A stretch of DNA of 64,000 nucleotides from assembly GCF_030698175.1 (NCBI RefSeq), contig NZ_JAUYNT010000003.1, positions 1 through 64,000 of the forward strand, in the 5' to 3' direction. Every line of letters begins with the position of its first letter. Position 1 is the first letter of the stretch. Shown piece after piece: positions 8,156 through 17,124 of the stretch. A program made the translations under genes and the position numbers. Below the pieces are notes generated by a model. That model saw only the letters and a program-made list of their open reading frames with translations. It did not search any database and had not been told where the DNA came from. This DNA is from Pseudomonas sp. (lineage in GTDB: Bacteria; Pseudomonadota; Gammaproteobacteria; Pseudomonadales; Pseudomonadaceae).

Positions 8156-9262
8156 TCAAGGCTGTTGATTGCTAAATAACTGGGTTAAATCACCCCCCAG
8201 CCGGTACGTGCTCAAGGGCTCCAGGGAACGGCGCCAAGCAGTGGTTTTGACCGAACAGCGGTACAGCGCGCAGTAAGGCTCCAACCAGGAAAAACGACTA
8301 TTGCTGTGCAAATCCTCAAGTGTTTGCCCATAGCCGGTCTTATTTTTAAAGCTTTGTGGATCTTCGATGCCGCGCTCCACGCGCTCAGCCAAACGTTGCA
8401 GGGCGCCGTGATTGTCATCGCGCAAATCCAGGCCATTGGCCTGGGCGAACGCAGCGATCATCAGCAAGGGCCCCAGGCTGTAATTGTGATAAGCCAGGGC
8501 GCGGGTCTGGCGCGCCAACTCCAGCGGCAGATATCCCTCGGTATCCACTTCCTGCATGCCATGCCGGTACTGGGCAACCGACCAATCGAACAGATCCTGA
8601 CGATTGAGCGCTACGGCGCTGCTCATCACCGCCCACGCCGCCCAATACTGGTGATTGTTGCGTTTATTCAGCGGTTGCCCATCCCAATCGAGCACCACCT
8701 GATCGGCCAACTTACCCAGCCATTGCTCAATCTTGCGCACCTGTTCGCCATGCCCGGCGAGGGGCTGCGAGCGGGAAAACTTCAAGCGCAAATAGGCTGA
8801 CGAGACGGTCGCTAACGCCCACTTACGCGCCGATTTACCGGTATGGGTGTACTCCTGGCTTAACAGCGCATCGGCCTCAGCCCAGGTCGACAACCAGGCC
8901 AGCGCACACTCGGCATAGGCAGGATTGCCCTTTTTCAGGTACCGGCTTACCAGCTTGCTAAGGCCACTTTCCAGCGTGCGCACTTGCGCCGTCAGCTCCA
9001 GGTACTGGCCATAAGCGTCCGTGCTGAGCTTGTCGCGAGCCGCATCGGAGCCGGCATATTTGCTCGGGAACATCAGCGCGCCGGTATAGGGCGCAGGCGC
9101 ATCCGGGCAATCCTGAGCCTTGCCTTTGGCGGGTGGCGCGGCCAGGTAGAAACCCGCCGGCGCGACCAACCCGGAGGCGCCCTGCGCGAACGCCACACTG
9201 CCCGCCCCCAAGAGGCTCAGGAGCCAAGCGGCGCAGCAAACAATCCCAGTAGCCTTCATCAC
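8156..9262 (-). CDS. algL: poly(beta-D-mannuronate) lyase (PL5), displaced position
   Basis: AlgL is the periplasmic PL5 lyase that removes stray alginate during export. This 368-residue protein has a signal peptide ending near AFAQG (about residue 27) and the PL5 blocks YTGALMFPSKYAGSD, HTGKSARKWAL, the active-site NNHQYWAAW near 205, ALAYHNYSLGPL and WLEPYCALYRC. In P. aeruginosa and Azotobacter algL lies between algX and algI; here it starts 5 bp after the algF stop and ends 85 bp before algA, so gene order has changed while strand and operon membership are kept. ATG 9262 is followed directly by a second ATG (9259). All expected motifs are intact, so activity is likely. Confidence 0.95.
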   Translation of the reverse strand: MMKATGIVCCAAWLLSLLGAGSVAFAQGASGLVAPAGFYLAAPPAKGKAQDCPDAPAPYTGALMFPSKYAGSDAARDKLSTDAYGQYLELTAQVRTLESGLSKLVSRYLKKGNPAYAECALAWLSTWAEADALLSQEYTHTGKSARKWALATVSSAYLRLKFSRSQPLAGHGEQVRKIEQWLGKLADQVVLDWDGQPLNKRNNHQYWAAWAVMSSAVALNRQDLFDWSVAQYRHGMQEVDTEGYLPLELARQTRALAYHNYSLGPLLMIAAFAQANGLDLRDDNHGALQRLAERVERGIEDPQSFKNKTGYGQTLEDLHSNSRFSWLEPYCALYRCSVKTTAWRRSLEPLSTYRLGGDLTQLFSNQQP

Positions 9263-9267
9263 GCGCC

Positions 9268-9915
9268 TCAGTCAGCCGCTAGCGGGCGCTTGACCCAGAC
9301 GGGCGAGAACTTGCCGGCCGAACCTGTGACGTACAGGCAGACCACCTCACCGCGCTCCAGCGCCAGCGGCTCCAGATCGCTGACTTTCTGCTCGCCGGCA
9401 AACAGCGCCAAACGCACCTTGACCGGATTGATTTCCCGCTCATCACGGGCCTGGGCGGCAACCGGCTTGATCACCTCGGTTTTGCCATCGGCGGTTTTCA
9501 GGGTCAGCGCCGTGTCAGACAGATTTTGTAGACGCAACAGGGATTTTTGTTTGTTCTTGAATGCCGGCTCAGCGACCAGGCTCAAGGCTCCCGCCGGCAA
9601 GCGCACCAGGGTGTAATACTGGTCCGCATCCAGCTTGACCGGCAGGCTCTGCCCGCCGCCGCTGGCGCTGTAGCTGCCGGCTGGCAGGAACTTGAAATCG
9701 CTGCTGCCCTTGGCGGCAATGTCTTTAAAACTCAGGCTGCCCAGGCTCAGATCAAGGTTTTCGCTGCCGGCGTTGTAACTGCGCACAAAGGCTGAGCCTT
9801 TCGGCGCCGTTGGGCCGTAGAGCGCCGCCTCATCGGCGAGCGCAGCGGCGCTGACCAGGCTCAATAACAACCCGCACAGGGCGCTGACGCGTTTAGCAAA
9901 CTGACTGATTAACAT
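9268..9915 (-). CDS. algF: alginate O-acetylation protein AlgF
   Basis: AlgF is a periplasmic protein needed for alginate O-acetylation, working with AlgI, AlgJ and AlgX; its exact chemistry is unsettled. The 215-residue protein has a signal peptide (LLLSLVSAAALADEA, cleavage near residue 27) and the AlgF core: LYGPTAPKGSAFVR, FLPAGSYSASGGG, LVRLPAGALSL and, at the end, CLYVTGSAGKFSPVWVKRP. GAGAGC-like sequence precedes ATG 9915. It lies 26 bp after algJ and 5 bp before algL. Confidence 0.95.
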   Translation of the reverse strand: MLISQFAKRVSALCGLLLSLVSAAALADEAALYGPTAPKGSAFVRSYNAGSENLDLSLGSLSFKDIAAKGSSDFKFLPAGSYSASGGGQSLPVKLDADQYYTLVRLPAGALSLVAEPAFKNKQKSLLRLQNLSDTALTLKTADGKTEVIKPVAAQARDEREINPVKVRLALFAGEQKVSDLEPLALERGEVVCLYVTGSAGKFSPVWVKRPLAAD

Positions 9916-9941
9916 GGTGCTCTCCTTAATTTTCGGGCGCT

Positions 9942-11093
9942 TTATGGCGCGTTAACAGGGTTGACTGCAGTGAGGGCCAGACGCTCGCTCAGCCCTTCCC
10001 CGGCTTTGAGCTGGGCGAGCCAGGCCGGGTCGAATTCGGACAAGTCACTGGGCATATTCAGGTAGCGCTCTGGCACCTCCCAGATCAGCAAGCGCAGTCC
10101 GGCCACTTCATCCGCCGGGCGCTGCAGAAAGCGCAGCATGGGCACCAATGGGCCATGGCCGTCTTCGGCGTAGCTAATCAAGTCAGTGCCCAAGGCCTGC
10201 TTCAGTGCCCCGGCGAAATTCCACTTGGGATTGGCGCTGTAACTGGTGCCGACCAGGGCAATGGGGGTCTCTTGGCTGGCGAACAGATCGCCTTGCGATG
10301 CTTCATCGGCCGCAGTGCTGCGCAATTGCACAGGCTCGGCGGGAGGTTGCAGCTGGGTGAAGTACGGCTCCAGCGGCAAAAAGCTGAGCAAGTCGCCCTT
10401 ATGGGTCTGACTGCTGCCGGTGGCGGTGACAAAGTTCGCGCCGCCGTGCTGCCAGTGCCCGGTCTGGCGCAGGTAGGCCGCCAAACTGTCGGCTACCACC
10501 TGGGCGCCAAAGGGACTCCAGTGGGTATCGGTGCGCATAAATACTTGTTGCTCGGCCTTGGCCTGTTGCAGCGCGCTGAGCAGTTCTGGCCCGGCAATCT
10601 TGGCCTGTTGCATCCTGGCCAGCGCCTCTGGATAGAGCCGCAGTTGCTCGACGACTGGCAGGTTTTGCCCCAGGTGTTCGGGGTACAAGCGGGCCTTGGC
10701 CGGCAGTAGCGCCAGTACCAAGGTCACGCCGCGGCGCTTGAATTCCGCTTGCACCGCACTGACCAAGGCCCAGTTATCCTGAAACTGCTCAGGCTTGCTG
10801 GCCGGTTTGAACTCCTCATCGGTGAACAGCCAGTTGTTGCGCCCCACCACTACCCCCGGGCGACCCTCACCAAACAGACTGTAATCAATGGCGGCCCAGA
10901 GGTTGGTACCGAACTCCTTGAACGGGAAATTTTTGTCGTAGTGCTTCTCAAAAGCCTGGGCCAGCTTGCCATTCAATACCGGCGTTTGCGTCGCAGTCGA
11001 AAAGCTCCTGACATCCGGCAACGAACACACCGCCACCACCACTACCAGTCCCATAAACATCAGGCTGTAGATAAAATCGGAAATCCGCTTCAT
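9942..11093 (-). CDS. algJ: alginate O-acetyltransferase AlgJ
   Basis: AlgJ is a membrane-anchored periplasmic SGNH-like acetyltransferase that helps move acetyl groups from AlgI to mannuronate residues. At 383 residues it has one N-terminal membrane anchor (FIYSLMFMGLVVVVAVCSL, about 6-24), the conserved NNWLFTDEEF, the catalytic DTHW near 190 and a Ser block GTSYSANPKWNFAG. ATG 11093 (MKRISDFIY) is chosen because GAGGGG lies about 8 bp upstream; the frame also opens at a TTG overlapping the algI stop. It belongs to the acetylation set algI-algJ-algF. Confidence 0.95.
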   Translation of the reverse strand: MKRISDFIYSLMFMGLVVVVAVCSLPDVRSFSTATQTPVLNGKLAQAFEKHYDKNFPFKEFGTNLWAAIDYSLFGEGRPGVVVGRNNWLFTDEEFKPASKPEQFQDNWALVSAVQAEFKRRGVTLVLALLPAKARLYPEHLGQNLPVVEQLRLYPEALARMQQAKIAGPELLSALQQAKAEQQVFMRTDTHWSPFGAQVVADSLAAYLRQTGHWQHGGANFVTATGSSQTHKGDLLSFLPLEPYFTQLQPPAEPVQLRSTAADEASQGDLFASQETPIALVGTSYSANPKWNFAGALKQALGTDLISYAEDGHGPLVPMLRFLQRPADEVAGLRLLIWEVPERYLNMPSDLSEFDPAWLAQLKAGEGLSERLALTAVNPVNAP

Positions 11094-11104
11094 GCCCACG
11101 CCCC

Positions 11105-12589
11105 TCAAAATTGAAAGTAAAGGAAGGGTGAAAAACTCTGCGCCGAGAGTTTCAAGATCGACGCACAGAACAACAGCAGCAACATCACGCGAATGGCCAA
11201 CAGGCGGTAGCCCGCACTGCTGCTGACGGCCGTGACAGCCCCGCTAACCGCCACTTGTGGCAACTCGGCCGACGCCTTGGGTGCTTGCTGTGTTGGCGGT
11301 TGGTTGTAGAGCTGGCGCAAGCCAAACCACGCCATCACCAGGTAAGCCAGCAGCAACGTGGCGATCTGTAGACTGGTCAGCTGGGCGCTGTTGAGTTCCG
11401 ACAAATGCCAGTCGGCAAAACTGAACATGGCAACGTACAGGCGCCAAGCCACATCGAGGTTTTCCGCTCGGAAAATCACCCAACCGAGCACCACCAATAA
11501 AAAGGTCAAGGCCCAGCGCAATGGATGCAGACGGCGCGGCGCGGCATCCACATTCAGAGCGCGCTCAATCGCCAGCCAGATACCGTGCCAAGCGCCCCAA
11601 ATCACATAGGTGATGTTGGCCCCATGCCAGAGGCCGCCGAGCAACATAGTCAGAAACAGATTGCGATAGGTCTGGAAAGTGCTGCCGCGATTACCGCCCA
11701 GGCTGATGTACAGATAATCACGCAACCAGGTGGACAGGCTGATGTGCCAGCGTCGCCAGAATTCGGTGATCGACTGGCTGATGTAGGGCTGCTTGAAGTT
11801 CTCCATAAAACGAAAGCCCATCATCAGCCCCAAACCTATGGCCATGTCGCTGTAACCGGAGAAATCGAAATACAACTGGGCGGTGTAAGCCAGGGCCCCC
11901 AGCCAGGCATCGCCGGTGGTCGGGTTAGCCAAGGCAAAACAATGGTCGGCGATCGGCGCCAAGGAGTCGGCGATAAATACCTTCTTGATAAAACCCTGCA
12001 TAAAGCGCGTGCAGCCTTCGGCGAACTTGTCCACCGTATGGGTGCGATGGTTGAACTGCTCGGCAAGGTCCCGGAAACGCAGCACCGGGCCGGCGATCAG
12101 GTGCGGAAAGATCGCCACAAAGGCCGCGAAATCGATCAGGTTATGGGTCGCGGGCGTGTCGCCACGGTACACGTCGATGATGTAGCTGATCGACTCGAAG
12201 ATATAAAACGAAATACCGATCGGCAGCAAAATATGCGTGACGATAAAGGGTTCAAAGCCGAAACCGCTGATCAGCGCATTAAAGCTATCCACACCAAAGT
12301 TGGCGTATTTGAAATAGCCCAACACGCCGAGATCCACCACCACACCGAGTATTAGCCAGCGTTGCGCCCTTGTACTCCTGACCCCGGCGGCACCGACTCG
12401 CAAGCCGATCCAGTAGTTAAATAAGGTAACTACCACAAACAGCGCCAGAAAATCGATCCGCCACCAGGCATAGAACAGGTAGCTGGCCACCAACAACAAT
12501 AGGTTGCGATAACGATTACCACTCAGGTAATACAAGCCGAGAAATATCGGCAAGAATAAAAACAGAAACACATTTGATGAAAAAACCAT
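11105..12589 (-). CDS. algI: alginate O-acetylase AlgI (MBOAT family)
   Basis: AlgI is a multi-spanning inner-membrane MBOAT protein thought to pass acetyl groups across the membrane to AlgJ and AlgX. The 494 residues contain many hydrophobic segments, the cytoplasmic block FWRRWHISLSTWLRDYLYI, and the MBOAT signature with the invariant His in LGGLWHGANITYVIWGAWHG. It is very similar to the remembered P. aeruginosa protein from N- to C-terminus (ending SAQSFSPFLYFQF), though a little shorter in the variable region before the last helix. It directly follows algX with an 83-bp gap, the place normally filled by algL. Confidence 0.97.
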   Translation of the reverse strand: MVFSSNVFLFLFLPIFLGLYYLSGNRYRNLLLLVASYLFYAWWRIDFLALFVVVTLFNYWIGLRVGAAGVRSTRAQRWLILGVVVDLGVLGYFKYANFGVDSFNALISGFGFEPFIVTHILLPIGISFYIFESISYIIDVYRGDTPATHNLIDFAAFVAIFPHLIAGPVLRFRDLAEQFNHRTHTVDKFAEGCTRFMQGFIKKVFIADSLAPIADHCFALANPTTGDAWLGALAYTAQLYFDFSGYSDMAIGLGLMMGFRFMENFKQPYISQSITEFWRRWHISLSTWLRDYLYISLGGNRGSTFQTYRNLFLTMLLGGLWHGANITYVIWGAWHGIWLAIERALNVDAAPRRLHPLRWALTFLLVVLGWVIFRAENLDVAWRLYVAMFSFADWHLSELNSAQLTSLQIATLLLAYLVMAWFGLRQLYNQPPTQQAPKASAELPQVAVSGAVTAVSSSAGYRLLAIRVMLLLLFCASILKLSAQSFSPFLYFQF

Positions 12590-12672
12590 ACCGCAATCCC
12601 CAGTTAATGGCCAAACGACTCCTGATCCCTCAGGGCCTTACACCAGGTTCACCTGGCGCAAATACACATACA

Positions 12673-14103
12673 TCAGTGCGCCGCTGCTTGCAGCTCACTG
12701 TTGATTTTATCGGTCCGTGGGCAAATTCTTGTGACCACCTCTAGCCCGGCCGGCAGCTGTTGCGGCATTTCAACTTCCAGCGATAACAGCGTGCGCCCCT
12801 TTGCGGTAATCCCATCATTCAAACGAAAGACGAAACGACCGTCCGCTTCAACTTCTCGGGAACGGGTAATACGCAAGTTCTCTTTCGAACCGTTCATGTA
12901 CCAAAACGTGCTTTGCAGCTCTTTGATCTCGGGATTGCTGAACTGAATATCGGCAATGTAGTGATCATTAAGGATCTCTTTAACTTCAGCATTGACCAGT
13001 ATTTGATTAGTGCCGGGATGCAGCGCAACCTTCTGGCTGAGCGTCACCGCTGTATTATCGCAACCGTTAGCCAGGATCGGCAGCAGCTGGCGATACAATA
13101 CCGGCATGGCCAGGTCGTAATAACTTTGCACTTCCCAGATTAATATTTTCGGCGGATGGGTTTTAAAGTCCTGACTGCTCAGGTATTGCACTATCGCCCC
13201 CGGCATACCACCGCCACTGACCGAGCGGTTGTCCACATCGACATTGGCATACTGCTCAATGAAACCGTCAAAGTTATACTGTGGCGAACCAAAACTAGTG
13301 CCGCCCAAGACCACGGCTGGCGCTTCAACCTCACCAAATAAATCGGTACTTTCCTCTTTGGGCTCGGTGCTGAACCGCGGTAAATACTGGCTGGCGTAAC
13401 GGTAACCACAGATCTTGTTTAATGCCCCATTGAGGGTGCCCAACTTCATGCCCATACCCTTGCTCTGGGTGACAAACTCCTTGCGCGGAATCGTCTTAAA
13501 CACCTCGAACTTGCGCAACTCTTCGGCCACCAACCGCGCCGTAAACTCGGCGCCATAGGCTGTCCAATGGTGATCCCGCTTGAAGAACAAGGGCTTCTCC
13601 GCGCTGGCCGGTTGCGCCAACAACGGCGTCAGGTCGGGCACCCGAATCCCCTGTTTGCGCAGGTTTTCGACCACCTCGAGGTAATTACGTTTGGCCAGTT
13701 CAACATCAAAGCTTTGGCGCACCGCTGGCGTGAGCATTTGCGCGTTCACCATGCCTCGTGTCGGGACATAGACCACCATCAGCTCAACGCCTTTCGCCTG
13801 CAGTGCATCGCGTAACTGCCGCAGTTGCGCATAACCCTCAGGGCTGCTGCGCATCTGCGTCAGCAGTTCGGTTTTACTGCGAAACAACCAACCGTCTTGG
13901 CCGGCTATCAGCTTATTGAATTCGCCCAAACCGCCCGCGTAAGTACTCTCCAGTTGCGTCTCTGGGCAAAGCTCACAGCAGGGCTCAATTTCATAGTGCG
14001 GCGCCTCTGCCGCAAACGCCAGTTGCCCGCTGGCAAACTCGAGTAGCGCAGCGAAGCACAACCAGTAATGGGCGCGAACTTTTCCTAAACTCCCTTTCAT
14101 CAT
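12673..14103 (-). CDS. algX: alginate O-acetyltransferase AlgX
   Basis: AlgX binds and O-acetylates alginate in the periplasm before export. The 476-residue protein has a signal peptide ending near LAFAAEA (residue 33), a Cys-rich start (CCELCPE) typical of mature AlgX, an SGNH-like domain with FFKRDHHW (Asp/His near 177-179) and the catalytic Ser in GGTSFGSP (about 270), and a C-terminal carbohydrate-binding domain. Double Met at the start makes 14103 or 14100 equally possible. It is 8 bp from the algG stop. Confidence 0.96.
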   Translation of the reverse strand: MMKGSLGKVRAHYWLCFAALLEFASGQLAFAAEAPHYEIEPCCELCPETQLESTYAGGLGEFNKLIAGQDGWLFRSKTELLTQMRSSPEGYAQLRQLRDALQAKGVELMVVYVPTRGMVNAQMLTPAVRQSFDVELAKRNYLEVVENLRKQGIRVPDLTPLLAQPASAEKPLFFKRDHHWTAYGAEFTARLVAEELRKFEVFKTIPRKEFVTQSKGMGMKLGTLNGALNKICGYRYASQYLPRFSTEPKEESTDLFGEVEAPAVVLGGTSFGSPQYNFDGFIEQYANVDVDNRSVSGGGMPGAIVQYLSSQDFKTHPPKILIWEVQSYYDLAMPVLYRQLLPILANGCDNTAVTLSQKVALHPGTNQILVNAEVKEILNDHYIADIQFSNPEIKELQSTFWYMNGSKENLRITRSREVEADGRFVFRLNDGITAKGRTLLSLEVEMPQQLPAGLEVVTRICPRTDKINSELQAAAH

Positions 14104-14110
14104 CTATTCC

Positions 14111-15670
14111 TTATTGCCCTGACTGGGCTAGCTGATCAACCGGCAGAATTTCCACCGCCTTCTTCTGACGCACCAGCAGGTCAATGATTTGATTCTTATG
14201 ACTGGATAAAGCGCCAAACATGCCAATACCACTGGGTTGATTGGGCAGCAATATTTCGAGCCGATAGAGTTTCACGCTACGCGGCGCCACCACCGAAATA
14301 TCACCGGTGCGATTAGCAATCAGCCGACCACCGACCACGGTCAGCGACATATCAGCAGAGTACGGATCTTGTTTTAAATTACGCCCGACATTATTCAAAT
14401 CTTTGGTATGCCCATAAATACCCAGCAAGCCATTGGCCACCGCTAAATTCTCGTAGAGCCGGACGTTCATGCTGTTACGCACCCGAATACCATGCCGCGC
14501 ATTCTCAAAGGACTTATTCGCCCACAACAGGTTATTGCCGCTTTCATACAAAGTGATGCCATCGGATTTATTCCGGTACAACTCATTGTCGGCCACCACA
14601 TTATTGATACTTAAGCGATCCAGCACCAACCCAGACAAATTATTATCGAAGGAGCGATTATTGAAGATCCAACTATCATTAACATCTCGCGAAATAATAA
14701 TTCCGTGTTTTTTTTGCGTGCCGTACACCGTATTCCCAGCAATGATCAAGCGCCGCGAACGGTCATGCGGGTCAATGCCATAGACAATATTATTTTTATA
14801 GGTATTGCCCTTCAACACGACATCATCAGCTTCATAGCAATAGAAGCCGTACCACATATCATCGAATACCGAGTCAATTAGCCAGCCCGTTGGGTGGCCA
14901 CGGCCCATGGTCGGTGCAATACCGGGACTGTACTGGGATATCGACACGCCATAGGACTTTGTCCCGCTATAACCAAGGCTCGCTATATGGCTATTAACGA
15001 TATAGGTCTCAGTGCCTCCCCAGGCATTCAAAAACGGACGAAACTCGCCTTTGGTTTTAAACCAGTCTTGCTGGTTGCCTGTCTCGCGCCAGGCGGTCAA
15101 ACGGCTATCGGTGATAAACAACTTGCCGTCATTGATCAGAAAAGCTCCGCGCTCACTGGACAGGCGAAAGTCCTTGGTTTGCTTGCCAATATGCAGAGTC
15201 GCCCGCTGGCTGACCACTATCGGCAAGCGTGCCAGATAGACGCCAGGGGCGGTCTCACGGAAGTATTTTTCCGGCAAGCTGCGCGCCAGATCGGCAGGAG
15301 TGACGTAACCGCCATCGATGAAAATCGCCTGCGGCGTTTCCCCTTGCCGCTTGACCCACTCGCGCAGTCGCTCATCCCCGCCGGTGAACTCGGCCAGGGC
15401 GTTTTCCTTGAGCATCCCGCGGACCACTACAGTGCCCGCCGGTTTAGGCTTGATCTTGGCGTACACCGCCTCGGCGCTGTACGGCTTAAGGTCGGGCAGT
15501 TGCGGCGCGGCCAGCAACAGTGAATCAACCGCAATGCTGTTAACTGCATAGAGCGGTGGATTGGTCGGCGCCACCACAGCCGAGGTCGCGCCGGCCATGG
15601 TCGTCGTGAGCCATAACAACCCAGTGCCCAGTAGCCGAGCAGTGCTGCGGCGCGCTATGTATAAAGTCAT
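14111..15670 (-). CDS. algG: mannuronan C5-epimerase AlgG
   Basis: AlgG epimerises D-mannuronate to L-guluronate in the polymer within the periplasm and is part of the export scaffold. The protein (519 residues) has a signal peptide (up to about AGATSA, residue 29) and a right-handed beta-helix of CASH repeats from about 200 to 450. The catalytic stretch YGIDPHDRSRR is present, with the DPHD residues needed for activity. ATG 15670 was chosen because GTGGAG lies upstream and it clears the algE stop; an in-frame start at 15709 would overlap algE and add 13 residues. Confidence 0.96.
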   Translation of the reverse strand: MTLYIARRSTARLLGTGLLWLTTTMAGATSAVVAPTNPPLYAVNSIAVDSLLLAAPQLPDLKPYSAEAVYAKIKPKPAGTVVVRGMLKENALAEFTGGDERLREWVKRQGETPQAIFIDGGYVTPADLARSLPEKYFRETAPGVYLARLPIVVSQRATLHIGKQTKDFRLSSERGAFLINDGKLFITDSRLTAWRETGNQQDWFKTKGEFRPFLNAWGGTETYIVNSHIASLGYSGTKSYGVSISQYSPGIAPTMGRGHPTGWLIDSVFDDMWYGFYCYEADDVVLKGNTYKNNIVYGIDPHDRSRRLIIAGNTVYGTQKKHGIIISRDVNDSWIFNNRSFDNNLSGLVLDRLSINNVVADNELYRNKSDGITLYESGNNLLWANKSFENARHGIRVRNSMNVRLYENLAVANGLLGIYGHTKDLNNVGRNLKQDPYSADMSLTVVGGRLIANRTGDISVVAPRSVKLYRLEILLPNQPSGIGMFGALSSHKNQIIDLLVRQKKAVEILPVDQLAQSGQ

Positions 15671-15696
15671 CCTAACAATCTCCACGGCTGGCCCGC

Positions 15697-17124
15697 TCAG
15701 TAGCGCCAAGCAAAATCAATAGAGGCGCGGTGCATGCGCGAGTCGGTGTCACTGGCGAACGCATTGCCAGGCAAGAACAGGCCGGCGCGCAGGCGCAGCA
15801 GCGCCGAAGACGTATTTAGCCAGCCGAGTTGCGCGGGCAGTTGGCCTTGGTTGAAATAGCGCGTCAGCACCAGATCCAACTCTTGGCCGAGGTCTTTCTC
15901 GCCATCCACCAATGACACTTGCAGACCACTGGCACTGCTCTGCTGGGCATCCACCCGCCAGAAACGGTCATAAACCAGGCTGGCATCGTAGTCATTACCC
16001 AGCACCAATCCGGCAAACACACTGGCGGCCTGCAGGTTGTTGAGCTCGCCTTTATAGGCTTCACCAAAGCGATTGATGCCCGAGTTAGTACCGGTAAAGT
16101 TGGAGCGGTTACTCTGCAAACCGGTCTGCACAAACTGCGCTGAATCGCTGCCGCCGCTGGTGCGGCTGTAGCTGGAGCCAAGCCGCCAGTGGTCATCGAT
16201 GTTCCAGCGCAAACCCAGATCGACCGCCCAGGCATGAACATCCTGGCGCTGCTCGCCAGTAGCAATGCGGGTGCCTGAGCTTGTGCTGGCGCGCAGGTTA
16301 TCGGTGGCGCCAGCCAGCCAAGTGGCACTGCCCCAGTAACTGACGGGTAAGGCGCTGCGATAGTTATAAAAATCGCCATTGAGCTCGGCACCCAGCCAGG
16401 TCAAATTACCAGTCATGGTCTTGCTCAATTGATCCACGCTGCTGCCCACCGCCGGCAAGCTGCCCGAATCATCGCTGTGGTGCAGTTTCAGCCCGGCCCA
16501 GTGGCCTGGCTGCCATTGCGTCGAGATGTCCGCCAGCAAGTGCAGGCGATCCTTATCCTCGGGGGCCAACTCGTCCAGATCACTGCGGTAATCGCTAAAG
16601 CGCTCGGCAATGCCAACATGGGCATTCAGTAAGGTGGTGTCGAAATTCCAGCGCAAGGCTTCGATGCTGGTGTCCCACCACAAGCCATCGACACTGCGCA
16701 CTTTTTGCCGGCCCGCCCGCAAAGACTCGCCGGGATAGGCGCTCAAGCCGCCGTAATCAACCCAGAACTCCTGCAGCGCGAGAAAATTGGCATCTTTCTG
16801 CCGCGGATCAGTCGAGGTGACGGTGTTGTCTGCCTCATTGCTTCCCGTCTCAAGGACATCGGTGGCGGCAAAGGCTTCGCCCTGCACAAAAGTGCTCCAA
16901 TCGCCTTGCCGCTGGGAGATCCATGGTCGCAAACTCAGACCGGCACCCTTGAAGTCGCCACCCGATTGAGTGCCCAGATCCTGATCGGCGGTTGCTTGGC
17001 CGGTTAAGCGCAGATTGGCACCGTAGGCCCAACCCGGCTGCAACTCTGCGGCCAGCAGCCATGGGCTACCCAGTAATACTGCCGTGCCGATGAGCAGAGC
17101 AACCGCTGATTTACTTGAGCTCAT
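15697..17124 (-). CDS. algE: alginate-export outer-membrane porin AlgE
   Basis: AlgE is the 18-strand outer-membrane beta-barrel through which alginate leaves the cell. The 475-residue protein has a signal peptide (cleavage near LLAAEL, residue 26) and alternating aromatic strands to the C-terminus, ending in HRASIDFAWRY, the usual barrel-insertion signal. Conserved parts include RPWISQRQGDW and RAGRQKVRSVDGLWWDTSIEALRW. Its start overlaps the algK stop by 4 bp (ATGA), showing translational coupling of porin and its lipoprotein partner. Confidence 0.96.
   Translation of the reverse strand: MSSSKSAVALLIGTAVLLGSPWLLAAELQPGWAYGANLRLTGQATADQDLGTQSGGDFKGAGLSLRPWISQRQGDWSTFVQGEAFAATDVLETGSNEADNTVTSTDPRQKDANFLALQEFWVDYGGLSAYPGESLRAGRQKVRSVDGLWWDTSIEALRWNFDTTLLNAHVGIAERFSDYRSDLDELAPEDKDRLHLLADISTQWQPGHWAGLKLHHSDDSGSLPAVGSSVDQLSKTMTGNLTWLGAELNGDFYNYRSALPVSYWGSATWLAGATDNLRASTSSGTRIATGEQRQDVHAWAVDLGLRWNIDDHWRLGSSYSRTSGGSDSAQFVQTGLQSNRSNFTGTNSGINRFGEAYKGELNNLQAASVFAGLVLGNDYDASLVYDRFWRVDAQQSSASGLQVSLVDGEKDLGQELDLVLTRYFNQGQLPAQLGWLNTSSALLRLRAGLFLPGNAFASDTDSRMHRASIDFAWRY

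Noticed and set aside
12590..12672. Possible algL remnant between algX and algI
   Set aside because: The 83 bp contain only a small CCAGG/CCTGG hairpin and no PL5-like coding in any frame.
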